Part shown: in pieces, positions 8,687-17,014 of the stretch | Layout of the letters: each line of letters begins with the position of its first letter | Position numbering within the stretch: position 1 is the stretch's first letter | NCBI GenBank assembly: GCA_016191525.1 | Contig: JACPOK010000039.1 | Span: forward strand, 1-64,000 | Direction: 5' to 3' | Length of the DNA stretch: 64,000 nt | Source of the DNA: Burkholderiales bacterium | GTDB taxonomy: Bacteria > Pseudomonadota > Gammaproteobacteria > Burkholderiales > Burkholderiaceae_C | Notes under the pieces: generated by a model | What the model saw: the letters and a program-made list of their open reading frames with translations, nothing else | What the model was told of the DNA's origin: nothing | Database searches by the model: none | Translations under genes and position numbers: made by a program

Positions 8687-9385
8687 ATGGACCGTCGCCA
8701 TTTTAGTTGCGCAGGCTCAAGCGCGCTTGGAATCATCCTGACGGCCGGCTGGCGGCAGGCCCATGCCCTGGGCGTGGCCGACCTGAGCAACGCGGACGCC
8801 TCGCAGGGCCTGAAAACCGCCCTGGAGCGCGGTGCCGCGTCAGCCGTCGGCCTGCTGGGCAAGCCTGATGGATTCCTCGGCAATCCGAAAGTTCGAATCC
8901 CCCTGCCGGGATTCCTGCAGGACGCCGCCAAATTCCTGCGCGCACTCGGCCGCGGCAAGCAGGTGGAGGAGCTGGAAACCTCCATGAACCGGGCCGCCGA
9001 AGCCGCCGTGCCGCTCGCGCGCGACCTGCTGGTGGCCGCCGTGAAGGGCATGAACGTCACCGATGCGAAAAACATCCTCATGGGCGGCGAAACCTCGGTC
9101 ACCACTTTTTTCGCCGAAAAGACCCGGGCCCCGCTGGCCGAGCGCTTCCTGCCTGTGGTCAGCAAGGCCGTCGAGAAGGTCGGCCTGGTGGAGAAGTACA
9201 ACCAGGTCGCCAGCAAAGCCAAGGGCCTGGTCAAGCCCGAAGACGCCAGCATCCAGCACTACGTCACGCGCAAGTCGCTGGATGGGCTGTACCTGATGAT
9301 CGCCGAGGAGGAAAAAAAGATCCGGCAGGACCCGGTCGGTACCGGCAGTGCCGTGCTGAAAAAGGTGTTCGGCGCGCTGAAGTAG
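8687..9385 (+). CDS. DUF4197 family protein, probably exported
   Basis: Encodes 232 residues. The N-terminus MDRRHFSCAGSSALGIILTAGW resembles a signal peptide with twin arginines at positions 3-4. The remainder is helical and matches DUF4197: LKTALERGAASAVGLLGKPDGFLGNP early, then DAKNILMGGETSVTTFF, and near the C-terminus a basic DGLYLMIAEEEKKIRQDP. The biochemical function is unknown to me. Its start is only 16 bases from the divergent TlpA-like start, so each promoter must lie in the other gene. Confidence 0.85.
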   Translation: MDRRHFSCAGSSALGIILTAGWRQAHALGVADLSNADASQGLKTALERGAASAVGLLGKPDGFLGNPKVRIPLPGFLQDAAKFLRALGRGKQVEELETSMNRAAEAAVPLARDLLVAAVKGMNVTDAKNILMGGETSVTTFFAEKTRAPLAERFLPVVSKAVEKVGLVEKYNQVASKAKGLVKPEDASIQHYVTRKSLDGLYLMIAEEEKKIRQDPVGTGSAVLKKVFGALK

Positions 9386-9388
9386 CGC

Positions 9389-10507
9389 TCACGACACCTT
9401 GGCCAGCTCCATCACCAGGATGGACGGCAGCTGCGCCTTGAGCGAATCACGGCTGATGCGGCTCATGCTGTTGCTCATCCAGCTGGCCATCTCGAAGGTG
9501 TTGGAGGCGCTGGCGATCTCGATCATCGGGAAATTGACGTCCGCCCGCAGCAGGTCGTCGCGCAACTCGTCAAAGCGCGCATCGCGCAGCTTCTCGTCCA
9601 CCACGATCATGTGAGGCTTGTCCAGCTCGCAGAAGCGGATCGCCTGCTGCGTGGTGGGTGTGGCGTCCAGCACCAGCCCCATCAGGTCGCAGATGTCCTT
9701 GATTTCGCGGCGCAGGCGTTCGTCCGCCGTCACCAGCAGCAGCCTGTGCCCCGCCAGCGGCCGGCTCTCGCTATGGTGCATGCTGGAATCGTCGCCGCTG
9801 TCCACCTCGATGGCCGTCAGCCCCTCCAGCCGCTTGACGGTGCGCGGAAACTCGATCATCACCAGGGAATGGTCGGAGGCGATGACGCGGTCGACCACCA
9901 GCCCCATCACCTGTGCCAGCTGCAGCAGCAAATGCCAGTTCAGCGTGTCCGGGTCGAGAGGCTCGCCCTGCGCCTCGTGGGTGGTGACCTGCTGGCTGGC
10001 CTTGATCACAAGCGCGCCGTGTTCGGGCCAGTTCTTCACATCCAGCGTGATCTGCAGCGTGCGCCCTTGCTCGGCCGCCCATTCCACCGCGACTTCGAGC
10101 AAGCTGGAGAGCAGCCCGGGATCGACGATGACTTCCACCGGGCGCACGTTGCGGTGCACCTGCAGGCCCGCCTCCTGGAAATGCGCGCGGCTGCCGTCCA
10201 GGTAGTCGTTCAGCAGCGCATCGACGAACAGGCGTTCGTGCGACTGGCGCAGGCGCCCGCCGGCCAGCCGGGAGATCTGCTGGCTGTGGACCGCGATGCG
10301 GTGCGCCCACTTGACTGCTGCATTCAGGGTGGCGATGTGGGCGCGCGACAGCGACCGCGTGGTGGCGAACTCCTGCAGCACGCGCTGCATGGCGGCGACC
10401 GGGCGCGAAAGCTCCGCGCCTATGACGGCCGGCAGGCCCGGCTGCGCCGATGCAGCCATGGCCGCAGCTTGCGGCACTGATATTTCGGGTGCACCAGACG
10501 ACTGCAT
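9389..10507 (-). CDS. Degenerate histidine kinase / receiver hybrid protein
   Basis: Encodes 372 residues with no membrane segment. Residues 20-110 look like a histidine-kinase dimerisation helix, but GAELSRPVAAM aligns with SHELRTPL, so the phospho-accepting histidine is alanine. Residues 120-235 resemble a kinase ATPase domain without clear N, G1 or G2 boxes. After about 255 comes a receiver-like domain (HRLLLVTADERLRREI) that keeps one likely aspartate in MIVVDEKLRD but lacks the usual lysine. It probably acts as a scaffold or binding partner rather than an enzyme. It converges on the DUF4197 gene 3 bases away. Confidence 0.6.
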   Translation of the reverse strand: MQSSGAPEISVPQAAAMAASAQPGLPAVIGAELSRPVAAMQRVLQEFATTRSLSRAHIATLNAAVKWAHRIAVHSQQISRLAGGRLRQSHERLFVDALLNDYLDGSRAHFQEAGLQVHRNVRPVEVIVDPGLLSSLLEVAVEWAAEQGRTLQITLDVKNWPEHGALVIKASQQVTTHEAQGEPLDPDTLNWHLLLQLAQVMGLVVDRVIASDHSLVMIEFPRTVKRLEGLTAIEVDSGDDSSMHHSESRPLAGHRLLLVTADERLRREIKDICDLMGLVLDATPTTQQAIRFCELDKPHMIVVDEKLRDARFDELRDDLLRADVNFPMIEIASASNTFEMASWMSNSMSRISRDSLKAQLPSILVMELAKVS

Positions 10508-10568
10508 GAAAAGGCCCGTTGTTGGGTGCCAGCCGCACTGAAATGGCTATGCTGGTACAACTAGACAC

Positions 10569-10581
10569 ACTTGTATCAAGT
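10569..10581. promoter_or_regulatory. Short inverted repeat upstream of the kinase-like gene
   Basis: ACTTG-TAT-CAAGT is a perfect 5-3-5 inverted repeat in the 117-base gap between the CoA-transferase stop and the kinase-like start. On the minus strand TTGATA within it resembles a -35 box, but no convincing -10 box follows. It may be an operator. Confidence 0.25.
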
Positions 10582-10624
10582 CGAAGCATGTTCCGAGCCA
10601 GCATTCAAGCGGGGCTGCCTTGTT

Positions 10625-11860
10625 CTAGATGGCCTTGAGCGCTTTCAATTCCGACAGCCGGTCTTCGTGCAGATCCAGGAGTTCGCGCAGCACCTCGCCG
10701 GTGTGCTGCCCCAGCAGGGGCGGGGGCAAGTCCGTCCTCACCGGCGTGGCACTGAGCTTCATCGGGCTGGCCACCAGCCGCAGCTGCGGCTCCATGGGGT
10801 GGGTCCAATGGTCGACCATGCCGCGCTCCTGCACATGCAGGTCAGCAAAGACCTCGGCCAGGTTGTTGATCGCGCCGCAAGGCACCTTGGCTTTTTCCAG
10901 CGCCGCGAGCCACCCGGCCTTGGGCCGCGCGCGCATCACTTCCTCCAGCACCGGCACCAGCACGGCGCGGTTGCGCACCCGGTCCTGGTTCTTCGCGAAG
11001 CGCGCATCCCGTGCCAGTTCGGGCCGGGCGGCCACATCGCAGAACTTGGCGAACTGGCCGTCATTGCCCACGGCCAGAATCAGGTGGTCCTTGCTTCCAT
11101 CCGGCGCCGCCGCCACCTCGAACACCTGATAGGGCACGATGTTCTGGTGGGCGTTGCCGGCGCGGCCGGGCACCTTGCCGCTCACCAGGTAGTTGGCGCC
11201 CAGGTTGGCCAGCATCGCCACCTGCGTGTCCAGCAGGGCCATGTCCACCACCTGCCCTTCGCCGGTCCTCTCGGCGTGGCGCAGCGCGGCCAGGATGGCC
11301 ACGGTGGCATACATTCCGGTGAAAAGGTCGGCCACCGCCACGCCCACTTTCTGCGGCCCGCCGCCGATATCGTCGCGCTCGCCGGTGATGCTCATCAAGC
11401 CGCCCATGCCCTGGATGGCGTAGTCATAGCCTGCGCGCTCGCTGTAGGGACCGGTCTGGCCGAAGCCCGTCACGCTGCAATACACCAGGCGGGGATTCAG
11501 GGCCTTCAGCGAGGGATAGTCCAGCCCATAGCGCGCCATGTCGCCGACCTTGAAGTTCTCCACGAACACATCGCAGTGCCCCACCAGTTCGCGCACCAGC
11601 TGCTGTCCGGCGGCCTGGGCGATGTCGCACGTCACCGAACGCTTGTTGCGGTTGGTGCCCAGGTAGTAGGCGGCCTCCGCCGTGTCGTTGCCTTCCCGGT
11701 CCTTCAGGAAGGGCGGGCCCCAGCTGCGCGTGTCGTCCCCGGTGCCGGGCCGCTCGATCTTGATCACGTCAGCCCCCAGGTCGGCCAGGGTCTGGGTGCA
11801 CCAGGGCCCGGCCAGCACGCGGGACAGGTCCAGGACGCGGATGCCTTGAAGTGAGTTCAT
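10625..11860 (-). CDS. Family III CoA-transferase (CaiB/BaiF)
   Basis: Encodes 411 residues, normal for the family, which moves CoA between carboxylic acids through an aspartyl-CoA anhydride. LDLSRVLAGPWCTQTLADLGADVIKIE is the classic start. The catalytic aspartate is most likely Asp178 in GVAVADLFTGMYA. The interlocked-dimer segments NRNKRSVTCDI and GYDYAIQGMGGLMSITG are present. No substrate can be named and no pathway genes adjoin it. A second member of the family is at 38980-40176. Confidence 0.93.
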   Translation of the reverse strand: MNSLQGIRVLDLSRVLAGPWCTQTLADLGADVIKIERPGTGDDTRSWGPPFLKDREGNDTAEAAYYLGTNRNKRSVTCDIAQAAGQQLVRELVGHCDVFVENFKVGDMARYGLDYPSLKALNPRLVYCSVTGFGQTGPYSERAGYDYAIQGMGGLMSITGERDDIGGGPQKVGVAVADLFTGMYATVAILAALRHAERTGEGQVVDMALLDTQVAMLANLGANYLVSGKVPGRAGNAHQNIVPYQVFEVAAAPDGSKDHLILAVGNDGQFAKFCDVAARPELARDARFAKNQDRVRNRAVLVPVLEEVMRARPKAGWLAALEKAKVPCGAINNLAEVFADLHVQERGMVDHWTHPMEPQLRLVASPMKLSATPVRTDLPPPLLGQHTGEVLRELLDLHEDRLSELKALKAI

Positions 11861-11894
11861 GGCCGCATTTTCGGCGCAAACCGATAATGCAGCG

Positions 11895-12413
11895 ATGCCT
11901 CGTTTTCATGCCGCCGCACTGTTGCTGCCGCTGTGCCTCATGGCCTGCAGCCCCACCTTCAACTGGCGCGAAGTGCGCGCCGACCCCACGCCGCTCAAGG
12001 CCATGCTGCCGTGCAAGCCCGACCGGATCGCACGGCCCGTGCCGATGGCGGGGCGCGAGGTCGAGCTGCAGGTGCTGGGCTGCGACACCGGCGGCGCCAC
12101 TTTCGCGGTGATGTATGGCGACATCGGCGACCCCGCGCGCTCCGGCGAAGTCCTCACCCAGTGGAAGAAGGCCACGCTGTCCAACATGCGCAGCGCGGGC
12201 GCGCAGGAGCGCCCCTTCGTGCCGGCCGGCGCGTTCGGCCTGCCGCAATCCGTGCAGGTGGTCGCCGCCGGCAAGCGGGCCGATGGCAGCGTGGTGGAAA
12301 GCCATGCCGCCTACTTCGCGCGTGGCAGCCTGGTGTTCCAGGCCGTGATCTATGCCGACCGCCTCGCGCCTGAAGCCGCCGACACATTTTTCTCGGGACT
12401 GAAGTTCGAATGA
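11895..12413 (+). CDS. Small lipoprotein of unknown function
   Basis: Encodes 172 residues from the ATG at 11895, chosen because it starts directly at a lipoprotein signal, MPRFHAAALLLPLCLMAC, with lipobox LMAC and the modified cysteine at 18. An in-frame ATG at 11859 would add 12 residues and overlap the divergent CoA-transferase start. The mature protein contains two further cysteines (PCKPDR, GCDTGG) that could form a disulfide. I do not recognise the family. It overlaps the MFS gene by ATGA, so the two are co-expressed. Confidence 0.75.
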   Translation: MPRFHAAALLLPLCLMACSPTFNWREVRADPTPLKAMLPCKPDRIARPVPMAGREVELQVLGCDTGGATFAVMYGDIGDPARSGEVLTQWKKATLSNMRSAGAQERPFVPAGAFGLPQSVQVVAAGKRADGSVVESHAAYFARGSLVFQAVIYADRLAPEAADTFFSGLKFE

Positions 12414-13630
12414 CCGGCGTGCTGCCCGCGCGCACGGCCGCGGTGGTGTTCCTGGCGTTTGCCTTCGCCTATTTCTTCTCGGCGCTGCTGCGCGCCATCA
12501 CCGCCACGCTGTCGCCCACGCTCACGCAGGAGTTCGCGCTGCATTCGCGCGACCTGGGCCTGCTGGCCGGCGGCTACTTCCTGGGGTTCGCCGCCACCCA
12601 GCTGCCGCTGGGAACCTGGCTGGACCGGCACGGGCCGAAGAAGGTCATCCTGGGTTTCCTGGGTATTGCGGTGGTGGCTTGCGTCGCCTTCTCGATGGCC
12701 ACCAGTTTTTCGGGCCTGCTGGCGGCGCGCGCGCTGTGCGGCGTGGGCGTGAGCGCCTGCCTGATGGCGCCGCTCACGGGCTTCAGGCGCTGGCTCGCCC
12801 CGGCGGCCCAGCTGCGCGCCAACTCCTGGATGCTGATGACCGGCTCGTTTGGCATGGTGGCCTCCACGCTGCCGGTGCAGTGGCTGATGCCGGTGTTCGG
12901 CTGGCGCGTGCTGTTCTGGGTGCTGGCGGCGGCCATCCTGCTGGCGATGGCCGTGATCGCCTGGGGCGTACCCGCCTGGGAGCGTGACGGCCCGGGCCGG
13001 GCAGAACCACCCGCCAGCTACGCGCAGGTATGGAAACATCCCTATTTCCGGCGCATGGTGCCGATCGGATTTTTCAGCTACGGCGGCATGATCGCCATGC
13101 AGACCTTGTGGGCCGGGCCCTGGCTGGTGCGCGTGGCGGGCTATGAGCCGCTGCAGGCGGCGGGCGGGCTGTTCACCATCAACCTGTGCATGCTGGCGAC
13201 CTTCTGGACCTGGGGCATGGCGAACCCGCTGCTGGCCCGCCGCGGCCTGTCCACAGAGCGGCTGATCGCCTGGGGCCTGCCTCTGAGTTTCATCGTGCTT
13301 GCTACAATAATCGTAGCAGGATCGTCAGCAGGGGCGCTGGCATGGGCCTTGTTTTGCGTGAGCTCCACCTTTGTCTCGCTGGCCCAGCCGGCGGTGGCCA
13401 TGGTGTTCCCGCCGGCGCTGGCCGGGCGCGCCCTGTCGGCCTACAACCTGGTCATTTTCGGCGGTGTGTTCACCGTGCAGTGGGGCATCGGGCTGATGGT
13501 CGACGGCTTCGGCGCGGCGGGGCTGGACGTGGCGGGCTCGTTCCGCGCGGCGATGGGAGTGTTCCTTTTGTGCAGCATTGCGTCTTACGGCTACTTCATT
13601 CTGGCCAAACCGGATAATCATCGGGCATGA
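12410..13630 (+). CDS. Major facilitator superfamily transporter
   Basis: Encodes 406 residues with about 12 membrane helices. The loop 2-3 motif appears as GTWLDRHGPKKVI and the N-terminal half has FFSALLRAITATLSP, typical of the nitrate/sialic/organic-anion type MFS. The substrate is unknown. It overlaps the lipoprotein gene by 4 bases upstream and the EIIA gene by 4 bases downstream. Codons around 298-316 (a membrane helix) coincide with a possible copy of the interspersed repeat described at 16104 and 36747. Confidence 0.9.
   Translation: MTGVLPARTAAVVFLAFAFAYFFSALLRAITATLSPTLTQEFALHSRDLGLLAGGYFLGFAATQLPLGTWLDRHGPKKVILGFLGIAVVACVAFSMATSFSGLLAARALCGVGVSACLMAPLTGFRRWLAPAAQLRANSWMLMTGSFGMVASTLPVQWLMPVFGWRVLFWVLAAAILLAMAVIAWGVPAWERDGPGRAEPPASYAQVWKHPYFRRMVPIGFFSYGGMIAMQTLWAGPWLVRVAGYEPLQAAGGLFTINLCMLATFWTWGMANPLLARRGLSTERLIAWGLPLSFIVLATIIVAGSSAGALAWALFCVSSTFVSLAQPAVAMVFPPALAGRALSAYNLVIFGGVFTVQWGIGLMVDGFGAAGLDVAGSFRAAMGVFLLCSIASYGYFILAKPDNHRA
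13301..13358 (+). repeat. Possible degenerate copy of the 63-bp repeat, inside the MFS gene
   Basis: GCTAC-AATAATC-GTAGC is a perfect 5-bp palindrome like the leading palindrome of the other copies. It is followed at the same distance by CAGC..GG.GCGC and GGGCCTTGTTTT. Over its whole length the match is weak, so membership is uncertain. The reading frame is not broken: the segment encodes part of a membrane helix (ATIIVAGSSAGALAW). Confidence 0.35.
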
Positions 13631-14082
13631 ACGCCATCCTCCTGATCGCCCACGCGCCGCTGGCCAACGCCCTGCGGCAATGCGCGCTGCACGTCTTCCC
13701 GGACTGCGAGGCGCTGGTGTCGGCGATCGACGTGCAGCCCAACCTGTCCCCCGAGGAAACGCTGGCCACTGCACGCATCGCGCTGGCGCAGCTCGGCGGC
13801 CTGCCCCAGGTCAAGGGCGTGCTGGTGCTGACGGACATCTTTGGCGCCACGCCCAGCAACGTGGCCCAGAAGCTGGTGGACGGGGTGCGCAGCAAACTCA
13901 TCACCGGCGTGAACCTGCCGATGCTGCTGCGGGCGGTGAGCTACCGCCATGAACCCCTTGAAGCCCTGGTTTCGCGCGCCGTCATCGGCGGCACCCAGGG
14001 CGTGATGCAGGTCGCGATTACCGCGCCGCAGAACCAGCCGCGACGAAACAATGATCAAGACAAACACGACCATCAGCAATAA
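13627..14082 (+). CDS. PTS EIIA-mannose-type protein
   Basis: Encodes 151 residues. It is the IIA component that accepts phosphate from HPr; the active-site histidine is His9 in MNAILLIAHAPLA. VLVLTDIFGATPSN is the second family signature. The last 15 or so residues are polar and unrelated to the fold. No IIB, IIC or IID permease gene is present, so this is the regulatory type of phosphorelay known in beta-proteobacteria. It overlaps MFS by ATGA and ptsH by 32 bases. Confidence 0.92.
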   Translation: MNAILLIAHAPLANALRQCALHVFPDCEALVSAIDVQPNLSPEETLATARIALAQLGGLPQVKGVLVLTDIFGATPSNVAQKLVDGVRSKLITGVNLPMLLRAVSYRHEPLEALVSRAVIGGTQGVMQVAITAPQNQPRRNNDQDKHDHQQ

Positions 14083-14320
14083 GCTGGGCCTGCACGCCCG
14101 CGCCTCCGCCAAGCTGACCAAGCTGGCCGGCAGCTACCCGTGCGAGGTCTACATGAGCCGGGGCGACCGGCGCGTCAACGCCAAGAGCATCATGGGCGTG
14201 ATGATGCTGGCCGCCGGCATCGGCAGCGAGGTGACCGTGGAGACCAGCGGCGAGCGCGAGCAGGAGGCGATGGACGCGATCCTCGCGCTGATCAACGACA
14301 AGTTCGGGGAAGGCGAGTGA
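14051..14320 (+). CDS. ptsH: Phosphocarrier protein HPr
   Basis: Encodes 89 residues. HPr passes phosphate from EI to EIIA through His15 in NKLGLHARASAKL. Ser46 in NAKSIMGVMML is the position phosphorylated by HPr kinase in species that have that enzyme; no kinase gene is in this window. It overlaps the EIIA gene by 32 bases in another frame and the EI start by GTGA. Confidence 0.95.
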   Translation: MIKTNTTISNKLGLHARASAKLTKLAGSYPCEVYMSRGDRRVNAKSIMGVMMLAAGIGSEVTVETSGEREQEAMDAILALINDKFGEGE

Positions 14321-16083
14321 CCTTCAGCGTCCACGGCCTGCCCGTCGCCCGCGGCATCGCCATCGGGCGCGCGGTGCTGATGGCGTCCAGCCGCGTGGAC
14401 GTGGCGCACTACTTCATCGAGCCGGGCCAGGTCGAGGCGGAAATCACCCGCGTGCGCATGGGGCGCAACGCGGTGGTGGAGGAAATCCACCGCTTGCAGC
14501 ACACCATCTCCCTGATGGGCCCCAAGGAAGCGCCGCACGAGCTGGCCGCGCTGCTGGACGTGCACCTGATGCTGCTGCAGGACGAAGAGCTGATCATCGG
14601 CGTGAAGCACTGGATCACCGAGCGGCTGTACAACGCCGAATGGGCGCTCACCACCCAGCTGGAAGCGCTGTCGCGCCAGTTCGACGACATGGAGGACGAC
14701 TATCTGCGCGAGCGCAAGGCCGACCTGGAACAGGTGGCCGAGCGCATCCTGCGCTACATGAAGGGCGTGGCCTCGCCGGTCTCCGCGCCGCCCACGCCGC
14801 GCCGCAAGACCCAGCAGGACCTGCTGCTGGACGACACCATGGACGTGCCGCTGGTGCTGATCGCGCACGACCTGTCGCCGGCCGACATGCTGCAGTTCAA
14901 GCAGAGCATCTTCGCCGGCTTCGTCACCGACGTGGGCGGGCGCACCTCGCACACCGCCATCGTCGCGCGCAGCATGGACATCCCCGCCGTGGTGGGCGCG
15001 CGCAGCGCCAGCCAGGTGGTGCGCCAGGACGACTGGGTGATCATCGACGGCGATGCCGGCGTGATGATCGTGGACCCCTCGCCCATCATCCTGGCCGAAT
15101 ATGGCTTCAAGCAGCGCCAGGCCGAGCTGGAGCGCGGGCGCCTTTCGCGGCTGCGCCACACGCCGGCGGTGACGCTGGACGGCCAGAAGATTGAACTGCT
15201 GGCCAACATCGAAATGCCGGCGGACGCGCCCGGCGCGGTGCTGGCCGGCGCGGTGGGCGTGGGCCTGTTCCGCAGCGAATTCCTCTTCATGGGCCGCAAG
15301 GGCGACCTGCCCGGCGAGGACGAGCAGTTTGAGGCCTACAAGCGCGCTGTGGAAGGCATGCAGGGCCTGCCGGTGACGATACGCACCATCGACGTGGGCG
15401 CGGACAAGCAGCTGGACGACACCGTGCGCGACAAGGCGCACCTGAACCCGGCGCTGGGCCTGCGCGCCATCCGCTGGAGCCTGGCCGACCCGGCGATGTT
15501 CCTCACCCAGTTGCGCGCCATCCTGCGGGCGGCGGCCCACGGCCAGGTGAACCTGCTGATTCCCATGCTGGCCCACGCCAGCGAGATCCGCCAGACCATG
15601 TCGCTGATCGACTTCGCCCGCGCCGAGCTGGACAACCGCGGCGTGCCTTACGGGCCGGTCAAGCTGGGCGCGATGATCGAGATTCCCGCCGCGGCGCTGA
15701 CGCTGAAGATCTTCCTGAAGTACTTTGATTTCCTGTCCATCGGCACCAACGACCTGATCCAGTACACGCTGGCGATCGACCGCGCCGACGAATCGGTGGC
15801 GCACCTGTACGACCCGCTCCACCCCGCGGTGCTGCGGCTGGTGGCCGAGACGATCCGCGAGTGCATCGCGCAGGGCAAGGGCGTGAGCGTGTGCGGCGAA
15901 ATGGCCGGCGACACCACGCTGACGCGCCTGCTGCTCGGGCTGGGCCTGCGCAGCTTCTCGATGCACCCGGCGCAGATCCTGGCCGTCAAGCAGGAAGTGC
16001 TGCGGGCCGACACGGCGCGTCTCGCGCCTTGGGCGCAGCAGATGCTGGAAGCGGAAGACCCGGCGCAGATGCTGGCGGGTTAA
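14317..16083 (+). CDS. ptsI: Phosphoenolpyruvate-protein phosphotransferase (enzyme I)
   Basis: Encodes 588 residues from a GTG at 14317 that overlaps the HPr stop. EI takes phosphate from phosphoenolpyruvate onto His212 in VGGRTSHTAIVARS. LFRSEFLFMGR, the PEP-binding MLAHASEIRQ region and the C-terminal GVSVCGEMAGD with the proton-donor cysteine are all present. The length matches soluble EI without the GAF domain of nitrogen-PTS enzyme I. With EIIA and HPr it completes the three-gene phosphorelay. Confidence 0.95.
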   Translation: MTFSVHGLPVARGIAIGRAVLMASSRVDVAHYFIEPGQVEAEITRVRMGRNAVVEEIHRLQHTISLMGPKEAPHELAALLDVHLMLLQDEELIIGVKHWITERLYNAEWALTTQLEALSRQFDDMEDDYLRERKADLEQVAERILRYMKGVASPVSAPPTPRRKTQQDLLLDDTMDVPLVLIAHDLSPADMLQFKQSIFAGFVTDVGGRTSHTAIVARSMDIPAVVGARSASQVVRQDDWVIIDGDAGVMIVDPSPIILAEYGFKQRQAELERGRLSRLRHTPAVTLDGQKIELLANIEMPADAPGAVLAGAVGVGLFRSEFLFMGRKGDLPGEDEQFEAYKRAVEGMQGLPVTIRTIDVGADKQLDDTVRDKAHLNPALGLRAIRWSLADPAMFLTQLRAILRAAAHGQVNLLIPMLAHASEIRQTMSLIDFARAELDNRGVPYGPVKLGAMIEIPAAALTLKIFLKYFDFLSIGTNDLIQYTLAIDRADESVAHLYDPLHPAVLRLVAETIRECIAQGKGVSVCGEMAGDTTLTRLLLGLGLRSFSMHPAQILAVKQEVLRADTARLAPWAQQMLEAEDPAQMLAG

Positions 16084-16103
16084 GTCCCCGCTATCGACCG
16101 GCC

Positions 16104-16166
16104 GCTATATTTTTAATAGCTGCCTACGCACAGCTGGCGCGCTTCGCGGGCCTTTTTCCCTCTGAA
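16104..16166 (+). repeat. 63-bp interspersed repeat, copy 1
   Basis: It begins with the palindrome GCTAT-ATTTTTA-ATAGC, then ACGCACAGCTGGCGCGC, then GGGCCTTTTTCCCTCTGAA. It matches the reverse complement of 36747-36809 at 55 of 63 positions. It lies between the convergent stops of ptsI and the EamA gene and does not touch either. The T run after GGGCC could help end transcription, but no strong stem precedes it. Confidence 0.85.
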
Positions 16167-16174
16167 AGCCAAGG

Positions 16175-17011
16175 TCAGCGAGCGCGTGTGCCCAGCACGG
16201 CCGCGCCGATGATCATCAGCGCGGCGAGGCCGATGCTCCAGCTGAACGAGCGTCCGCTCACCAGCATCAGCAGGGTGGTGGAAGCCAGGGGCGTGATGTA
16301 GCTCAGGATGCCGATGTGGCGCGCGTCGCCGCGCTTGAGCGCCGCGTCCCACAGGAAAAACGCCGCGCCCAGCGGGCCCAGGCCCATCAGCGCGATCAGC
16401 AGCCAGTCGGTGCCGGACAGCGTGGCCGCCGGCTCCAGCAGCACATGGCAAAGCAATGACAGCACGCCGGATACCAGGCCGAACAGGCCCACGGCCGCGG
16501 TCGGGAACGGTGTGATGCGCCGCGTCAGCAGCGAATAGGTGGCCCAGATGAAGGCGGAGGCCAGCGCGGGCAGGTAGCCCCAGGACCAGGCGCTGCTGGC
16601 CTGGCCGCTTCCGGCGCCGAGGATGGCGATCGCCGCGCCGGCAAATCCCATCAGGGCGGCCGCCATGTGCGCAGCGCGCAGCGCCAGGCCGGGCAGCAGC
16701 ACGGGTGCCAGAACCACGATGAGCAGCGGCCACAGGTAGTTGACCAGGTTGGCCTCCACCGGCGGCGCCAGCCGCAGCGCGATGAACAGCAGGAAGTGGT
16801 AGCCGAACAGGCCGTACACGCCCACCGCGAGCGTGGAGGCAGGCACCTTCCATTGGCGCGCCAGCGGCCAGGCCGGCATGCTGCCGATCACCAGTGCCAG
16901 GCCCGTCAGCAGGAAGGGCGGGACATGCCGGAGTGCCACGCCCAGCGAGGCGAGCGTCGCCCACAGGGCGATGGCGCCGAGTGCGTAGGCGTTTGCGGGC
17001 AGGCGCGCCAA
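16175..17011 (-). CDS. EamA/DMT-family transporter
   Basis: Encodes 278 residues with about ten membrane helices in two EamA repeats (RhaT/YdcZ-like). Helix signatures include LIVVLAPVLLPGLALRAAHM and the second-half FFLWDAALKRGDARHIGILSYITPL. Such proteins export amino acids or other metabolites; substrate unknown. It ends 3 bases before lipA in the same direction, so it may be expressed from the lipoate operon. Confidence 0.9.
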   Translation of the reverse strand: MARLPANAYALGAIALWATLASLGVALRHVPPFLLTGLALVIGSMPAWPLARQWKVPASTLAVGVYGLFGYHFLLFIALRLAPPVEANLVNYLWPLLIVVLAPVLLPGLALRAAHMAAALMGFAGAAIAILGAGSGQASSAWSWGYLPALASAFIWATYSLLTRRITPFPTAAVGLFGLVSGVLSLLCHVLLEPAATLSGTDWLLIALMGLGPLGAAFFLWDAALKRGDARHIGILSYITPLASTTLLMLVSGRSFSWSIGLAALMIIGAAVLGTRAR

Positions 17012-17014
17012 GGC

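Noticed and set aside
11859..11894. Longer start for the lipoprotein gene
   Set aside because: It would put 12 polar residues before a good lipoprotein signal and overlap the divergent CoA-transferase start codon.
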